This document shows positions 52,123 through 60,804 of a stretch of 64,000 nucleotides of DNA, in pieces; position 1 is the stretch's first letter; each line of letters begins with the position of its first letter. A program made the translations under genes and the position numbers. Source of the stretch: Calditrichales bacterium MX18-03 (lineage in GTDB: Bacteria > Bacillota > Clostridia > Lutisporales > Lutisporaceae); NCBI GenBank assembly GCA_021083345.1, contig JAJGRE010000001.1, positions 434,001 through 498,000 of the forward strand, read 5' to 3'. The notes beneath the pieces were generated by a model. It was not told where the DNA came from. It ran no database searches and worked only from the letters and a program-made list of their open reading frames with translations.

Positions 52123-53073
52123 TTACCAGGCAAGCTTGCCAAGCTTTTCAAGCTCTCCGTTGATTGTCTTTTGCATATCCAGTGCGGCTTCTCTGGCGGC
52201 GGCAGCAAATTTCCCGCTGCCATACCTGGAGCTGTATGCCTCACTCTTATAAGCGGCAATAATGCCTCTGGAAGAATTGATTACAGCACCCAGCCCGTCA
52301 TCGTTGAAGCATGCCGCTACATCTGCCGCTGTCCCCCCCTGTGCACCGTACCCGGGCACCAGAAAGTAGCTGCGTTCCATCCGCTTTCTAAGCTTCTCGG
52401 CATCCGCCTTGAAGGTAGCCCCTACTACAGCACCTACTGAACTATACCCGCTGCTGCCGACACAGCCTTCTCCCAAACGGACCACCAATTCAGCCACATG
52501 CTCATAGACCCTTTTTCCATCCGATACCAGATCTTGGATATCTACTGAAGACTTGTTGGAGGTCTTTACCAGGATGAAGATCCCTTTTCCGTTTGTATTG
52601 CAATCCTTGATGAAAGGCTCCAGCGAGTCGCTGCCCAGGTAGGGGTTGACGGTGATGCAGTCCGTTGCCGCCGAGTAGCTCATGCCGCCCAGATAATATT
52701 CGGAGTAGGCTTCGGCCGTTGACCCGATGTCGCCTCTTTTTACATCCCCGATGACCAGCAAGCCCTTGCTTCCTGCATAAGCGCAGGTCTTTTCAAAGCA
52801 CGCCAGCCCAGGTAAGCCGTATTGCTCATAGAAGGCGATTTGCGGCTTGACGGCCGGTACAATGTCGTGGATCTGATCGATGATCCCTTTGTTAAACAGC
52901 CAGAAGGCATCTGCAACGGCTTTCGCATAGCCGGTTCCATCCATTTGACTTGCGGTATCCGCTGCCGTTTCCCTGAGGATGTGCTCCGGCACATACTCCA
53001 GCCTTGGATCCAGGCCGACAACGGTGTGGTTCCTGCATGCTTTTATTCTTTCAATCAGCTTATCAACAAACAC
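52123..53073 (-). CDS. pyrF: Orotidine 5'-phosphate decarboxylase, class 2
   Basis: Makes UMP. The 316-residue protein is of the longer class 2 type: TVVGLDPRLEYVPEH near 17-31 and the catalytic VIGDVKRGDIGSTAEAY near 104-120. C-terminal phosphate-binding LVPGYGAQGGTAAD follows. The start is GTG 53073, 7 nt after GGAGG. It lies between pyrC and pyrK. Confidence 0.96.
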   Translation of the reverse strand: MFVDKLIERIKACRNHTVVGLDPRLEYVPEHILRETAADTASQMDGTGYAKAVADAFWLFNKGIIDQIHDIVPAVKPQIAFYEQYGLPGLACFEKTCAYAGSKGLLVIGDVKRGDIGSTAEAYSEYYLGGMSYSAATDCITVNPYLGSDSLEPFIKDCNTNGKGIFILVKTSNKSSVDIQDLVSDGKRVYEHVAELVVRLGEGCVGSSGYSSVGAVVGATFKADAEKLRKRMERSYFLVPGYGAQGGTAADVAACFNDDGLGAVINSSRGIIAAYKSEAYSSRYGSGKFAAAAREAALDMQKTINGELEKLGKLAW

Positions 53074-53097
53074 TTCTTTTCCTCCAATCGTTTGATG

Positions 53098-54390
53098 TTA
53101 CTTGTCATTCTGAATGCTATTTTCATAAACGACTTTCCCGTTCACAATGGTGTACACGATTTCACCTTTATATTGCCTTCCGTGGAAGGGTGTATTCCTA
53201 CCCTTTGAAACCAGCGCATCCTTTTCTATGATGACGGTTTTTTCAAGGTCTGCTACAGCCAGATCTGCAGGCATTCCGACCTTGATCCGCCCTGCTTCCA
53301 GACTCAGGAGGCGCGCCGGGTTGTAGCTCATCTTTGCAGCCAGTGCCTTAAGGCTCATCGGCCCATCAGCCGTCAGCCGGGTATAGCAGACGGAAAATGC
53401 CGTTTCTATGCCGGAAATGCCGAATGCTGCCTTATAGAAGTCCTGCCCTTTGTCATCCTCATGATGAGGTGCATGATCGGTAGCTATGACATCTATGGTT
53501 CCGTCATCCAGAGCAGCCACCAGCGCTGCCCGGTCATGCTCCTCACGCAGCGGCGGATTGACCTTGCAATCCGTGAAGCCTTCCCTTATGATGGCTTCGG
53601 TCAAATCTATATGATGCGGTGTGACTTCACAGGTTGCCCGGATGCCTGCCTTCTTAGCCTGCCTGATGATATCAGCGGCTTTGGCCGTACTGACATGGGC
53701 AATATGTATTCCGGCACCGGTTTCCGCCGCAATCTGTATATCCCTCTGGACATTCAATTCCTCCGACAAGCCCGGTATTCCCTTAATGCCCAGCTGCCGG
53801 GACATCTCGCCTTCGTTGATGGCCCCGCCTTCTGCCAGGCTCAACTCCTCGCAGTGCTCTATGATCAGATGCCCCTGCGCCCTGGCTTCCTGAAGCGCTT
53901 TCCGGAGCAGGCTTGCGCTTAGCACCGGCCTGCCGTCATCTGAAAAAGCAATGGCTCCCATGGCTTTCAACTCATCCATGTCTGTCAACTTCATGCTTCC
54001 TTGCTCTTCTGTAATGGCTGCGATGGGATAGACCTTAATGACCGCATCCTTTTCTATGATCCGTTCCAATTCTTGCAGCCTTTCCGGCCGATCTATGGCC
54101 GGCTTAGTGTTGGGCATGCAGCATACTGCCGTATAACCGCCCTTGGCTGCTGCCATGGTGCCTGTTCGCACCGTCTCTTTTTTCTCATATCCCGGCTCCC
54201 TCAGATGGGTGTGCATATCAATGAATCCCGGGAAAACATGGCACCCACCCGCATTGATAACCCTGTCGGCCTCTCCTGCTATTTCAGGACTGATTTCCTT
54301 GATCCTGCCGTCTATGACCATGATATCCTGCAAACCCTGATAATCATCCACAGGATCAATAATGCGGCACGCCTTCAATAAAAGCTTCAC
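53098..54390 (-). CDS. pyrC: Dihydroorotase, class I
   Basis: Cyclises carbamoyl-aspartate. The 430-residue amidohydrolase has zinc ligands in FPGFIDMHTHLREPGYEKK near 54-72, the later HCEEL and HIAHVS segments and IATDHAPHHEDDK near 308. The start is GTG 54390, 8 nt after AGGAGG. It follows pyrR directly; in many Firmicutes pyrB lies between them, but it is missing here. Confidence 0.96.
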   Translation of the reverse strand: MKLLLKACRIIDPVDDYQGLQDIMVIDGRIKEISPEIAGEADRVINAGGCHVFPGFIDMHTHLREPGYEKKETVRTGTMAAAKGGYTAVCCMPNTKPAIDRPERLQELERIIEKDAVIKVYPIAAITEEQGSMKLTDMDELKAMGAIAFSDDGRPVLSASLLRKALQEARAQGHLIIEHCEELSLAEGGAINEGEMSRQLGIKGIPGLSEELNVQRDIQIAAETGAGIHIAHVSTAKAADIIRQAKKAGIRATCEVTPHHIDLTEAIIREGFTDCKVNPPLREEHDRAALVAALDDGTIDVIATDHAPHHEDDKGQDFYKAAFGISGIETAFSVCYTRLTADGPMSLKALAAKMSYNPARLLSLEAGRIKVGMPADLAVADLEKTVIIEKDALVSKGRNTPFHGRQYKGEIVYTIVNGKVVYENSIQNDK

Positions 54391-54434
54391 GTCGCGTTCC
54401 TCCTTTGCACAAAAAAAGAGCAGAAATAGAAGCC

Positions 54435-55082
<648 letters not shown>

Positions 55083-55088
55083 TTATTG

Positions 55089-55117
55089 ATTTTATCACAG
55101 CCATTCCGGTTTGTCTA
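55089..55117 (-). promoter_or_regulatory. Promoter of the pyr operon
   Basis: On the minus strand TAGACA (55117-55112), 17-nt spacer, TAAAAT (55094-55089). The -35 overlaps the stop codon of the upstream pseudouridine synthase gene. Transcription would start near 55082, about 110 nt before pyrR. Confidence 0.75.
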
Positions 55118-56053
55118 CCCTTTTTTGCTATTTAGGATATGCAGAATCCGTTGGAAGTATTCCGGAACAGGTGCTTCGAATTCCATATATTCACCCGTAA
55201 GGGGGTGTGCAAATCCCAATAACCGTGCATGTAAAAGTTGTCCCTTGGTATCGAACCGCTGTTTTTTGAACCCGTACACCGTATCCCCAACCACGGGATG
55301 ACCGATATAAGCCATATGCACTCTGATCTGATGGGTTCTGCCGGTTTCCAGGGAAGCTTCAATCAAGGTATGACGCTCAAACCGTTCAATAACCCGGTAA
55401 TGGGTAACGGCTCTTTTTCCGCTCTGCGCCACCACCGCCATTTGCTTGCGATCCTTGGGATTCCGCCCGATCATGGCATCCACCGTACCGCTGTCGTTTT
55501 TCAGGCACCCTTCCAAAAGTGCCAGATACTTTCTTGTGATGGTGTGTTCCTTGAGCTGCTCTGATAGGGACAAATGTGCTTCGTTGCTCTTGGCAATAAC
55601 GATGATCCCGGAGGTGTCCTTGTCGATGCGGTGGACGATTCCTGGACGCATCACGCCGTTGATGCCGGTAAGGCTGTTGTAGTCGGAAAGGCTGTCGCAG
55701 TGGTGCAGCAGCGCGTTGACAATGGTGCCGCTGTAATTGCCGTGAGCAGGGTGAACCACCATCCCTTGCGGTTTGTTGATCACCACAAGTGCATCATCTT
55801 CATACACGATATCCAGCTTGATGTCCTGAGCCTCTACTTCAAGGGGAACAGGGTCAGGTATGATGACAGTTACTGCATCCCCCTTGCGCAGTTTGTAATT
55901 GGATTTAACAGTTTTATCGCAAACCTTTACACTGCCATCCTCTATCAGCTTTTGCATGTAGGTCCTTGAATAGCCTTCGATCCTTTCAGACAAAAAGGAA
56001 TCAAGCCTTTTGTCCTGATCCTCTCCTTCGATGGCGAAAAGTCGTGTTTCCAT
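55115..56053 (-). CDS. RluA/RluD-family pseudouridine synthase (YlyB)
   Basis: The 312-residue protein has an N-terminal S4 domain (about 12-75, RLDSFLSERIEGYSRTYMQK) and the RluA-family catalytic motif GIVHRIDKDTSGIIVIAK near 137-154, with Asp as the nucleophile. LETGRTHQIRVHMAYIGHPV near 235-254 is the second conserved block. It probably modifies 23S rRNA; the exact uridines cannot be deduced. It follows lspA and precedes pyrR, the same order (lspA-ylyB-pyrR) as in Bacillus. Confidence 0.93.
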   Translation of the reverse strand: METRLFAIEGEDQDKRLDSFLSERIEGYSRTYMQKLIEDGSVKVCDKTVKSNYKLRKGDAVTVIIPDPVPLEVEAQDIKLDIVYEDDALVVINKPQGMVVHPAHGNYSGTIVNALLHHCDSLSDYNSLTGINGVMRPGIVHRIDKDTSGIIVIAKSNEAHLSLSEQLKEHTITRKYLALLEGCLKNDSGTVDAMIGRNPKDRKQMAVVAQSGKRAVTHYRVIERFERHTLIEASLETGRTHQIRVHMAYIGHPVVGDTVYGFKKQRFDTKGQLLHARLLGFAHPLTGEYMEFEAPVPEYFQRILHILNSKKG

Positions 56054-56090
56054 TCGTATCCCTCAATATCTAAATCAATTATCAACGCAA

Positions 56091-56537
56091 TTAAAAATCC
56101 AGGTCCTTCTTAAACAAGATGATGGCGCCCAGCAAAAACGCACCCACGACGATTGCGGAGTCAGCCAGGTTAAAAACAGGGGGGAAAAACGAAAAGTGAA
56201 GATAGTCAACGACGTAGCCGAACCGGACCCTGTCGATCAGGTTTCCGATTGCCCCTCCTAGGATCAAGGATAAGCAGAAGGTGATGGCCAGGCTTTTTCC
56301 CTTCAGCCGGATGATGAAATAGAGGATCATCAGCGCGATGATGCTGGTCATGATGATAAAGAACCAGGTTCTATTCTTGAACATACCAAAGGCGATTCCG
56401 AAGTTCTCGACATAAGTCAGGTAAAAGAAGTTCCGGATCACTTCAATGGAGCCTTTTGGCATCACATTTACAACAACCAGACGTTTAACATACTGGTCAA
56501 GGCTCACCAAAGCTGTCACGATTAAAAGCCAATACAA
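56091..56537 (-). CDS. lspA: Lipoprotein signal peptidase (signal peptidase II)
   Basis: Aspartic membrane protease of 148 residues with four membrane helices. The two catalytic aspartates lie in GNLIDRVRFGYVVDYLHF near 105-122 and PVFNLADSAIVVG near 126-138; NFGIAFGMF near 48 is also conserved. The start is TTG 56537, 7-8 nt after GGGGGG. It removes signal peptides from lipoprotein precursors. Its own promoter lies about 50 bp upstream. Confidence 0.96.
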   Translation of the reverse strand: MYWLLIVTALVSLDQYVKRLVVVNVMPKGSIEVIRNFFYLTYVENFGIAFGMFKNRTWFFIIMTSIIALMILYFIIRLKGKSLAITFCLSLILGGAIGNLIDRVRFGYVVDYLHFSFFPPVFNLADSAIVVGAFLLGAIILFKKDLDF

Positions 56538-56588
56538 TATGATTCCCCCCTAAGAAAAATTACTATTAATTTCTTCTATACTTATGAA

Positions 56589-56594
56589 ATTATA
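56589..56594 (-). promoter_or_regulatory. Extended -10 promoter of lspA
   Basis: On the minus strand TATGCTATAAT gives a perfect TATAAT (56594-56589) with the TGN extension; the -35 (TTTAGT) is weak, as allowed for extended -10 promoters. Confidence 0.6.
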
Positions 56595-56626
56595 GCATAG
56601 TTTGAGGAACAACTAAATAAAAAAAT

Positions 56627-56679
56627 ACACGGCCTAAGAAAACGCGTGCAAACCTGTGCTTTTCGTTCTTATTCCGTGT
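56627..56679 (-). terminator. Terminator downstream of the zinc-finger gene
   Basis: ACACGG (56627-56632) and CCGTGT (56674-56679) close a long imperfect hairpin. On the minus strand ATTTTTTTATTT follows. Confidence 0.65.
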
Positions 56680-56707
56680 CTTTGCTGCTCCTATTGCCTG
56701 ATTTCTG

Positions 56708-57343
56708 TCAGACGGTACGTTCCTCGTAGGGGTTGCCCTCCAGCTGCTTCTTGTACTGCGTATTGCTGATTTGCTCCACATCCTGCACATAGCCCATATC
56801 GTCGCCTTCTACATCGCTGATATTGCTGTTTGCCGGTCCGTACATTGCAACCGCCTGCCATGTATCCTCCCCGTCATAAGGTACTTTGTCTTCTACGGAA
56901 TGGTCGGTAAAGGATCTGCCGAAAGGCGGGTAGAGAACCTGCTCTTCTATGGGACGGCCCTTTTCCTCATCATGGGGCTTCTGCTCATAATCATTCTCAC
57001 AATCGATGCAAAGCCTGGCATAAGGCCGAATGTCCAACCGCTCTTCTGCGATGTTCCGGTGGCATACTTCACACACCCCGAAGCTTCCGTCCTCAACCTT
57101 TTTTAAGGCAGCATCCACCTCGCTGAGAACAAATTTATCGCTGGTCCTGAAGGAGAAATTCTTTTCCGCTTCGAAGGTTTCCGTCCCCAGGTCCCCAGGG
57201 TGGTTGTCATAGGATGACAGTTCACTGGTGGCATCCCGTATGGAGACATCCATTCCCAGTTGATTATCGAAAAGCGAATCCTTCCGCCTGTCTCTTTCTT
57301 CCTGCAAAAGCGTCCTGTAATATCCCAATTTGTTAATATCCAT
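56708..57343 (-). CDS. yteA: TraR/DksA-type zinc-finger protein, YteA family
   Basis: The 211-residue protein begins MDINKLGYYRTLLQEERDRR. A coiled-coil-like N-terminal half is followed by a DksA-type C4 zinc motif, CEVC and CIDC separated by about 17 residues (about 91-114). A long Asp/Pro-rich C-terminal tail is typical of the YteA sporulation-associated family of Clostridia and Bacilli. The role, presumably at RNA polymerase or in the spore coat, is not established. ATG 57343 follows GAGGAGG. It forms part of the DUF5665-yteA run after aroF. Confidence 0.88.
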   Translation of the reverse strand: MDINKLGYYRTLLQEERDRRKDSLFDNQLGMDVSIRDATSELSSYDNHPGDLGTETFEAEKNFSFRTSDKFVLSEVDAALKKVEDGSFGVCEVCHRNIAEERLDIRPYARLCIDCENDYEQKPHDEEKGRPIEEQVLYPPFGRSFTDHSVEDKVPYDGEDTWQAVAMYGPANSNISDVEGDDMGYVQDVEQISNTQYKKQLEGNPYEERTV

Positions 57344-57373
57344 GATGCATCCTCCTCTCTAAAATCATGCTTG

Positions 57374-57664
57374 CTAAAGATTATCCTGAACGATTTTGAC
57401 AATTTCTGCGATGAAACCGCCGATAAAGGGCAAGTTCAAGAGTACTGCCTGCCTGAGCAGATAAACCACCAGCGCCCCCAGAATGGTAAAGCCGATTGCC
57501 ATTCCGAAACCCCTTGCCAGACCGCCGATAAAATTGTTGAAAAGCAGCGTTTTGGGCTTTGACATGATGGCAACATAGTCGCCGATTTTCGATTTTTCCA
57601 TGATCAGTGCAATCTTCTCAACCCGGCTTTCCAGTTCCTGTACCTCTGCCTGATTCATTTCCAT
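57374..57664 (-). CDS. DUF5665 domain protein (small membrane protein)
   Basis: The 96-residue product begins MEMNQAEVQELESRVEKIAL. A short helical cytosolic part is followed by a hydrophobic region (about 50-85) with FGMAIGFTILGALVVYLL, probably two helices, and a tail VKIVQDNL. The family is common in spore-forming Firmicutes and has no known function. I choose ATG 57664 with AGGAGG 9 nt upstream; longer frames would read through the hairpin at 57683-57712. yteA follows 30 bp later. Confidence 0.8.
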   Translation of the reverse strand: MEMNQAEVQELESRVEKIALIMEKSKIGDYVAIMSKPKTLLFNNFIGGLARGFGMAIGFTILGALVVYLLRQAVLLNLPFIGGFIAEIVKIVQDNL

Positions 57665-57682
57665 AAGACTCTGCCTCCTAAT

Positions 57683-57712
57683 AAAACCGGACAGGATACC
57701 TGTCTCGGTTTT
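57683..57712 (-). terminator. Terminator-like hairpin directly before the DUF5665 ribosome site
   Basis: AAAACCG/CGGTTTT and GACAGG/CCTGTC form a 13-bp stem with one bulge. On the minus strand TTTTATT is followed immediately by AGGAGG. It may be an attenuator rather than a plain terminator. Confidence 0.6.
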
Positions 57713-57748
57713 ATTTATGCGTTTGTTCCATAAACGCCGCAAAATTTT

Positions 57749-57773
57749 AGCCATAAGGCTTTACCTTATGGCT
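57749..57773 (-). terminator. Hairpin downstream of aroF
   Basis: AGCCATAAGG (57749-57758) and CCTTATGGCT (57764-57773) form a perfect 10-bp stem; on the minus strand AAAATTTT follows, a weak T-tract. It lies about 40 bp after the aroF stop. Confidence 0.5.
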
Positions 57774-57814
57774 TTAGGTTATCTACATTATAACTAAAAT
57801 ATGCATTTATCCGG

Positions 57815-58633
57815 TTATCTTTTACGCATGTCCTTGAAACACTCTTGTGTCTGTTGCAACCGAATCGCTATTCTCTCAAACGCTTGCAGACTCAGGGATT
57901 GCTCTGCATCCGACAAGGCATTTTCAGGGCAAGGGTGCACCTCTATCATGACACCGTCCGCACCTGCCGCCATCGAGGCCAGGGACATAGGCAGTATCAA
58001 ATCCCGCATGCCGGTGCCATGGCTGGGATCGACAATGACGGGCAGCCTGCATAGGCTTTTCAGTATCGGCACGGCTGTTATATCCAGCGTATTCCTGGTA
58101 TAATTCTCGAAGGTCCGGATGCCTCTTTCGCACAATACGATGCGGTCATTGCCTTCTGCCGCTATGTATTCTGCAGCCATCAAGAAATCCTCGATGGTTG
58201 CAGCCATTCCCCTTTTCAGAAGGACCGGTATGTCGGTCTTGCCCACTTCCCGGAGCAGGGAAAAATTCTGCATATTCCTTGAACCAATCTGGAACATATC
58301 CACGCAGCGGGCAACCATCTCCACATCCCGAGGGTCAATGACCTCCGAAACCACAGGCAAGTCTGTCTCATCCGATACCTGCTTCAGGTATAGAAGCCCC
58401 TCTTCCTTCAATCCCTGAAAGGAATAGGGGGAGGTTCTGGGCTTATACGCCCCGCCCCGCAGCATCACTGCACCATGCGCTTTCACATGGCAAGCTGTTT
58501 CTTTCAGCATTTCCGGGTTCTCTACGGAGCAAGGTCCGGCAATGATGACAAAGCTGCCGTCGCCAAAGGTGACGTTCTTGACGGATACGGTATTATTCAC
58601 TTCTGTATCTCTGGAAATATATCTGAGCTCCAT
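57815..58633 (-). CDS. aroF: 3-deoxy-7-phosphoheptulonate (DAHP) synthase, type I-beta
   Basis: First enzyme of the shikimate pathway, joining phosphoenolpyruvate and erythrose-4-phosphate. The 272-residue barrel has [14 protein letters not shown] near 30-43, [16 protein letters not shown] near 59-74, LLKRGM near 138 and [12 protein letters not shown] near 199. It lacks both an N-terminal ferredoxin-like and a chorismate-mutase regulatory domain beyond about 25 residues, so feedback control may be weak or external. No other aro gene is nearby; it lies alone between divIVA and DUF5665 with hairpins on both sides. Confidence 0.94.
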   Translation of the reverse strand: MELRYISRDTEVNNTVSVKNVTFGDGSFVIIAGPCSVENPEMLKETACHVKAHGAVMLRGGAYKPRTSPYSFQGLKEEGLLYLKQVSDETDLPVVSEVIDPRDVEMVARCVDMFQIGSRNMQNFSLLREVGKTDIPVLLKRGMAATIEDFLMAAEYIAAEGNDRIVLCERGIRTFENYTRNTLDITAVPILKSLCRLPVIVDPSHGTGMRDLILPMSLASMAAGADGVMIEVHPCPENALSDAEQSLSLQAFERIAIRLQQTQECFKDMRKR

Positions 58634-58661
58634 GGGCTCCCTCCTGCATGCTTACGTAAAA

Positions 58662-58689
58662 AACTCTTTCATTTTACAATGAAAGAGTT
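58662..58689 (-). terminator. Terminator of the division gene cluster after divIVA
   Basis: AACTCTTTCATT (58662-58673) and AATGAAAGAGTT (58678-58689) form a perfect 12-bp stem; on the minus strand TTTTTACG follows. Confidence 0.85.
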
Positions 58690-58693
58690 GGCT

Positions 58694-59143
58694 TTAAAGC
58701 TCCTTTAAAGTGGCATTCAATGTCTCCAGTTCAGATTCCAATAAGGTTCTGAATCTTGTCTTAAAGACCTGCGCTTCCTTTTTCAGATCCTCAAACTCCT
58801 TGTTGATTTTGACAACACTGCTGTGGGATTCTTCTATGATCTTTCTGCCTTGTTCCTCGGCTTCCCGTATGATGATCTCAGCCTTTTTCCTTGCATTGGC
58901 AACAATATCCTCTGCTGTGGTCTGGGCAATCAGCAGTGTGTTCTGAAGAGTCTTTTCCATGGTCGTATAGCTTTCGATCCGCTCGTTGTCGATGGATATC
59001 CGGTCCTTTAGCTCGCCGTTCTCACGGTACAGCCTCTCAAAATCCGCAATGACTTTGTCGAGAAACTCGTCAACCTCATCATCCTTATAGCCCCTGATCG
59101 CTTTTTTAAACTCTTTGTTGCGTATATCCATTGGGGTTAACAT
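58694..59143 (-). CDS. divIVA: Cell division/polarity protein DivIVA
   Basis: Coiled-coil protein that gathers at curved membrane of septa and poles. The 149-residue protein begins MLTPMDIRNKEFKKAIRGYK, the lipid-binding N-terminal motif with the conserved Phe, Arg and Lys; GYKDDEVDEFLDKV starts the first coiled coil, and a second coil covers about 60-145. I choose ATG 59143, 9 nt after GGGGAGG. It ends the sepF-ylmG-ylmH-divIVA run and is followed by a terminator. Confidence 0.95.
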   Translation of the reverse strand: MLTPMDIRNKEFKKAIRGYKDDEVDEFLDKVIADFERLYRENGELKDRISIDNERIESYTTMEKTLQNTLLIAQTTAEDIVANARKKAEIIIREAEEQGRKIIEESHSSVVKINKEFEDLKKEAQVFKTRFRTLLESELETLNATLKEL

Positions 59144-59158
59144 GCATTTCAACCTCCC

Positions 59159-59956
59159 CTATGTATATTGATGTATGGTTACTTTGATCCGATCTTTTTT
59201 TGTGGTGCCGGATACGGCTTCAAGCACGGTACGTCCCTTGCCCCGCAGGGAAATGACATCCTTTTCCTTTAGTTCCTTAGCCGGCGCCAGGACCTCCTCC
59301 CAATTCAGACGCACTTTTCCGCTTTTAATAAGCTCCAGTGCCGTAGATCGGGAAATATGATAGCCTGCGCTGATAACGCAATCCAATCTTAGAGACGCCA
59401 CTGTCGCACTGATCACTTTGACAGTCTCCTGTTTTTTTCCTATCCGGTCGGTCTCTGCCACTTGCACCGGCGTACTCCCTACCTTGGACAGATTGTACAG
59501 TAAGAAGCGGGAAATCTCAGGATCTACAGCAACATAGGCGCTGTCAGCCTCCAGAATAATATCTCCAATCTTTTCCCTTTTTATTCCGCAGCCCAGAATG
59601 CTGCCCAAAAAATCCCGATGGGTCAGCTTCTTCCTTTCGCTGTTCCAGGTGATTCTGAGAAAACCGACGGGAAGCACAACGTCCTCCGGGGGATATGCCT
59701 CATGACGGAGGATGCACAAGCATCTCTCGCCATCCTCAATCCCACCGTCAAAGTAGAAATCAATCCCTTCCGAGGTGTTCAATACCTGCCTGGCGATATT
59801 CTGCTGCCTGGGATCCAGAAAATCGGAGCATTGGAAGCCATAGTGCTGCCGGCAGCGCTCTGCCATTTCCAAGAGCATATTGGCTAGCAGCCGGTCTTCA
59901 TAAGCTTCAAAACGGTCCAAAATTCGGTTTCTGTTTGCCATGCCCTTATTTGACAT
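59159..59956 (-). CDS. ylmH: YlmH, S4-domain RNA-binding protein
   Basis: The 265-residue protein has a YlmH N-terminal domain (about 1-170, LRHEAYPPEDVVLPVGFLRI) and a C-terminal S4 domain (about 185-255, LDCVISAGYHISRSTALELI and VRLNWEEVL). YlmH proteins bind ribosomal particles and, in Bacillus, can take part in quality control of stalled 50S subunits in parallel with RqcH, which is also in this window. ATG 59956 follows GAGGGG. It lies between ylmG and divIVA. Confidence 0.93.
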   Translation of the reverse strand: MSNKGMANRNRILDRFEAYEDRLLANMLLEMAERCRQHYGFQCSDFLDPRQQNIARQVLNTSEGIDFYFDGGIEDGERCLCILRHEAYPPEDVVLPVGFLRITWNSERKKLTHRDFLGSILGCGIKREKIGDIILEADSAYVAVDPEISRFLLYNLSKVGSTPVQVAETDRIGKKQETVKVISATVASLRLDCVISAGYHISRSTALELIKSGKVRLNWEEVLAPAKELKEKDVISLRGKGRTVLEAVSGTTKKDRIKVTIHQYT

Positions 59957-59972
59957 GCTCTATACCCCTCGG

Positions 59973-60254
59973 TTAAAGGATTGTCCTTACCAGGGCAAGA
60001 ACCAGCGGTCTGGCAATGTAGTAAAGAAAGATCAAGGCAACGATGGGAGAAAAATCAACCATGCCACGGTTCAGACCCAGTCTGGCCGACAGCTTCCTGA
60101 AAGGCTCCAGAATAGGCTCAGTCAGCTGATACAGCAGATTGACGAATTTATTTTGGGGACTTACATGCACCCATGACAGCATGACTCTTATGAATATAAG
60201 AAAATTAACGACTTCAAAAAAATAGGATACGGTCAACAATAAAGCTTCTCTCAT
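59973..60254 (-). CDS. ylmG: YggT-family membrane protein YlmG
   Basis: A 93-residue membrane protein with two hydrophobic helices (about 6-27 and 66-90). The family motif is SWVHVSPQNKFVNLLYQLTE (about 28-47) followed by PILEPFRKL. YggT/YlmG proteins affect septum or nucleoid distribution in several bacteria and chloroplasts; the mechanism is unknown. It lies between sepF and ylmH in the conserved division cluster. Confidence 0.93.
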   Translation of the reverse strand: MREALLLTVSYFFEVVNFLIFIRVMLSWVHVSPQNKFVNLLYQLTEPILEPFRKLSARLGLNRGMVDFSPIVALIFLYYIARPLVLALVRTIL

Positions 60255-60316
60255 TTAGCTACTCACTCGCAATCTTATATAGTGAAGTTTATGGGGTAAA
60301 CTTCCATAGGACTTTT

Positions 60317-60784
60317 CTATTTCAGCCAGCTGAATATGCCTTCCAGGTCAAATTCCTCATCGCCAAGGCTGCTCTTGATGGAGCCCAGTATATCCACATT
60401 GGACGGTGCCACCAGAACGATGCCGTTGGATATCTTCTGAATGTTGCCATCCAGGGCATATACCGCGCCGCTGATGAAATCCACCATTCTCTTGGCAACT
60501 TCCTTGTCCATGTTCTCGAAGTTGATGATGATCGGCTTTTTGCTCTTCAGGTCATCACAGATATTCTGAACCTCGTCATAGCTGGTAGGCTCCGCCAGAA
60601 CCACCTTCATCGGCATGGTAGCCGAGTGGATGTTGACTACATTGCTTTTCTTGAAACTTCCGGAGCTAACTGCTTCGATCTGAGGTCTGGCAGCAACCGC
60701 TTCTGCAGCTTCCTCGTGCTCATCCTCATTGCTTTCTCCAATGCCCATGAAATACAAAACCTTATTGATGATACTCGACGACAT
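60317..60784 (-). CDS. sepF: Cell division protein SepF
   Basis: Membrane anchor of FtsZ. The 155-residue protein has an N-terminal amphipathic helix (MSSSIINKVLYFMGIG), an acidic linker (about 18-60) and a C-terminal SepF domain (about 65-150, VVLAEPTSYDEVQNICDDLK and SGAVYALDGNIQKISNGI). I choose ATG 60784, 7 nt after GGGAGG. It follows ylmE and precedes ylmG. A small 8-bp hairpin lies between sepF and ylmG (60284-60304). Confidence 0.95.
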   Translation of the reverse strand: MSSSIINKVLYFMGIGESNEDEHEEAAEAVAARPQIEAVSSGSFKKSNVVNIHSATMPMKVVLAEPTSYDEVQNICDDLKSKKPIIINFENMDKEVAKRMVDFISGAVYALDGNIQKISNGIVLVAPSNVDILGSIKSSLGDEEFDLEGIFSWLK

Positions 60785-60804
60785 TTTTCTACCTCCCTGT
60801 AACA

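Noticed and set aside
56590-56790. 66-codon minus-strand frame after the zinc-finger gene
   Set aside because: It overlaps the end of the yteA-type gene and the terminator, with no ribosome site.
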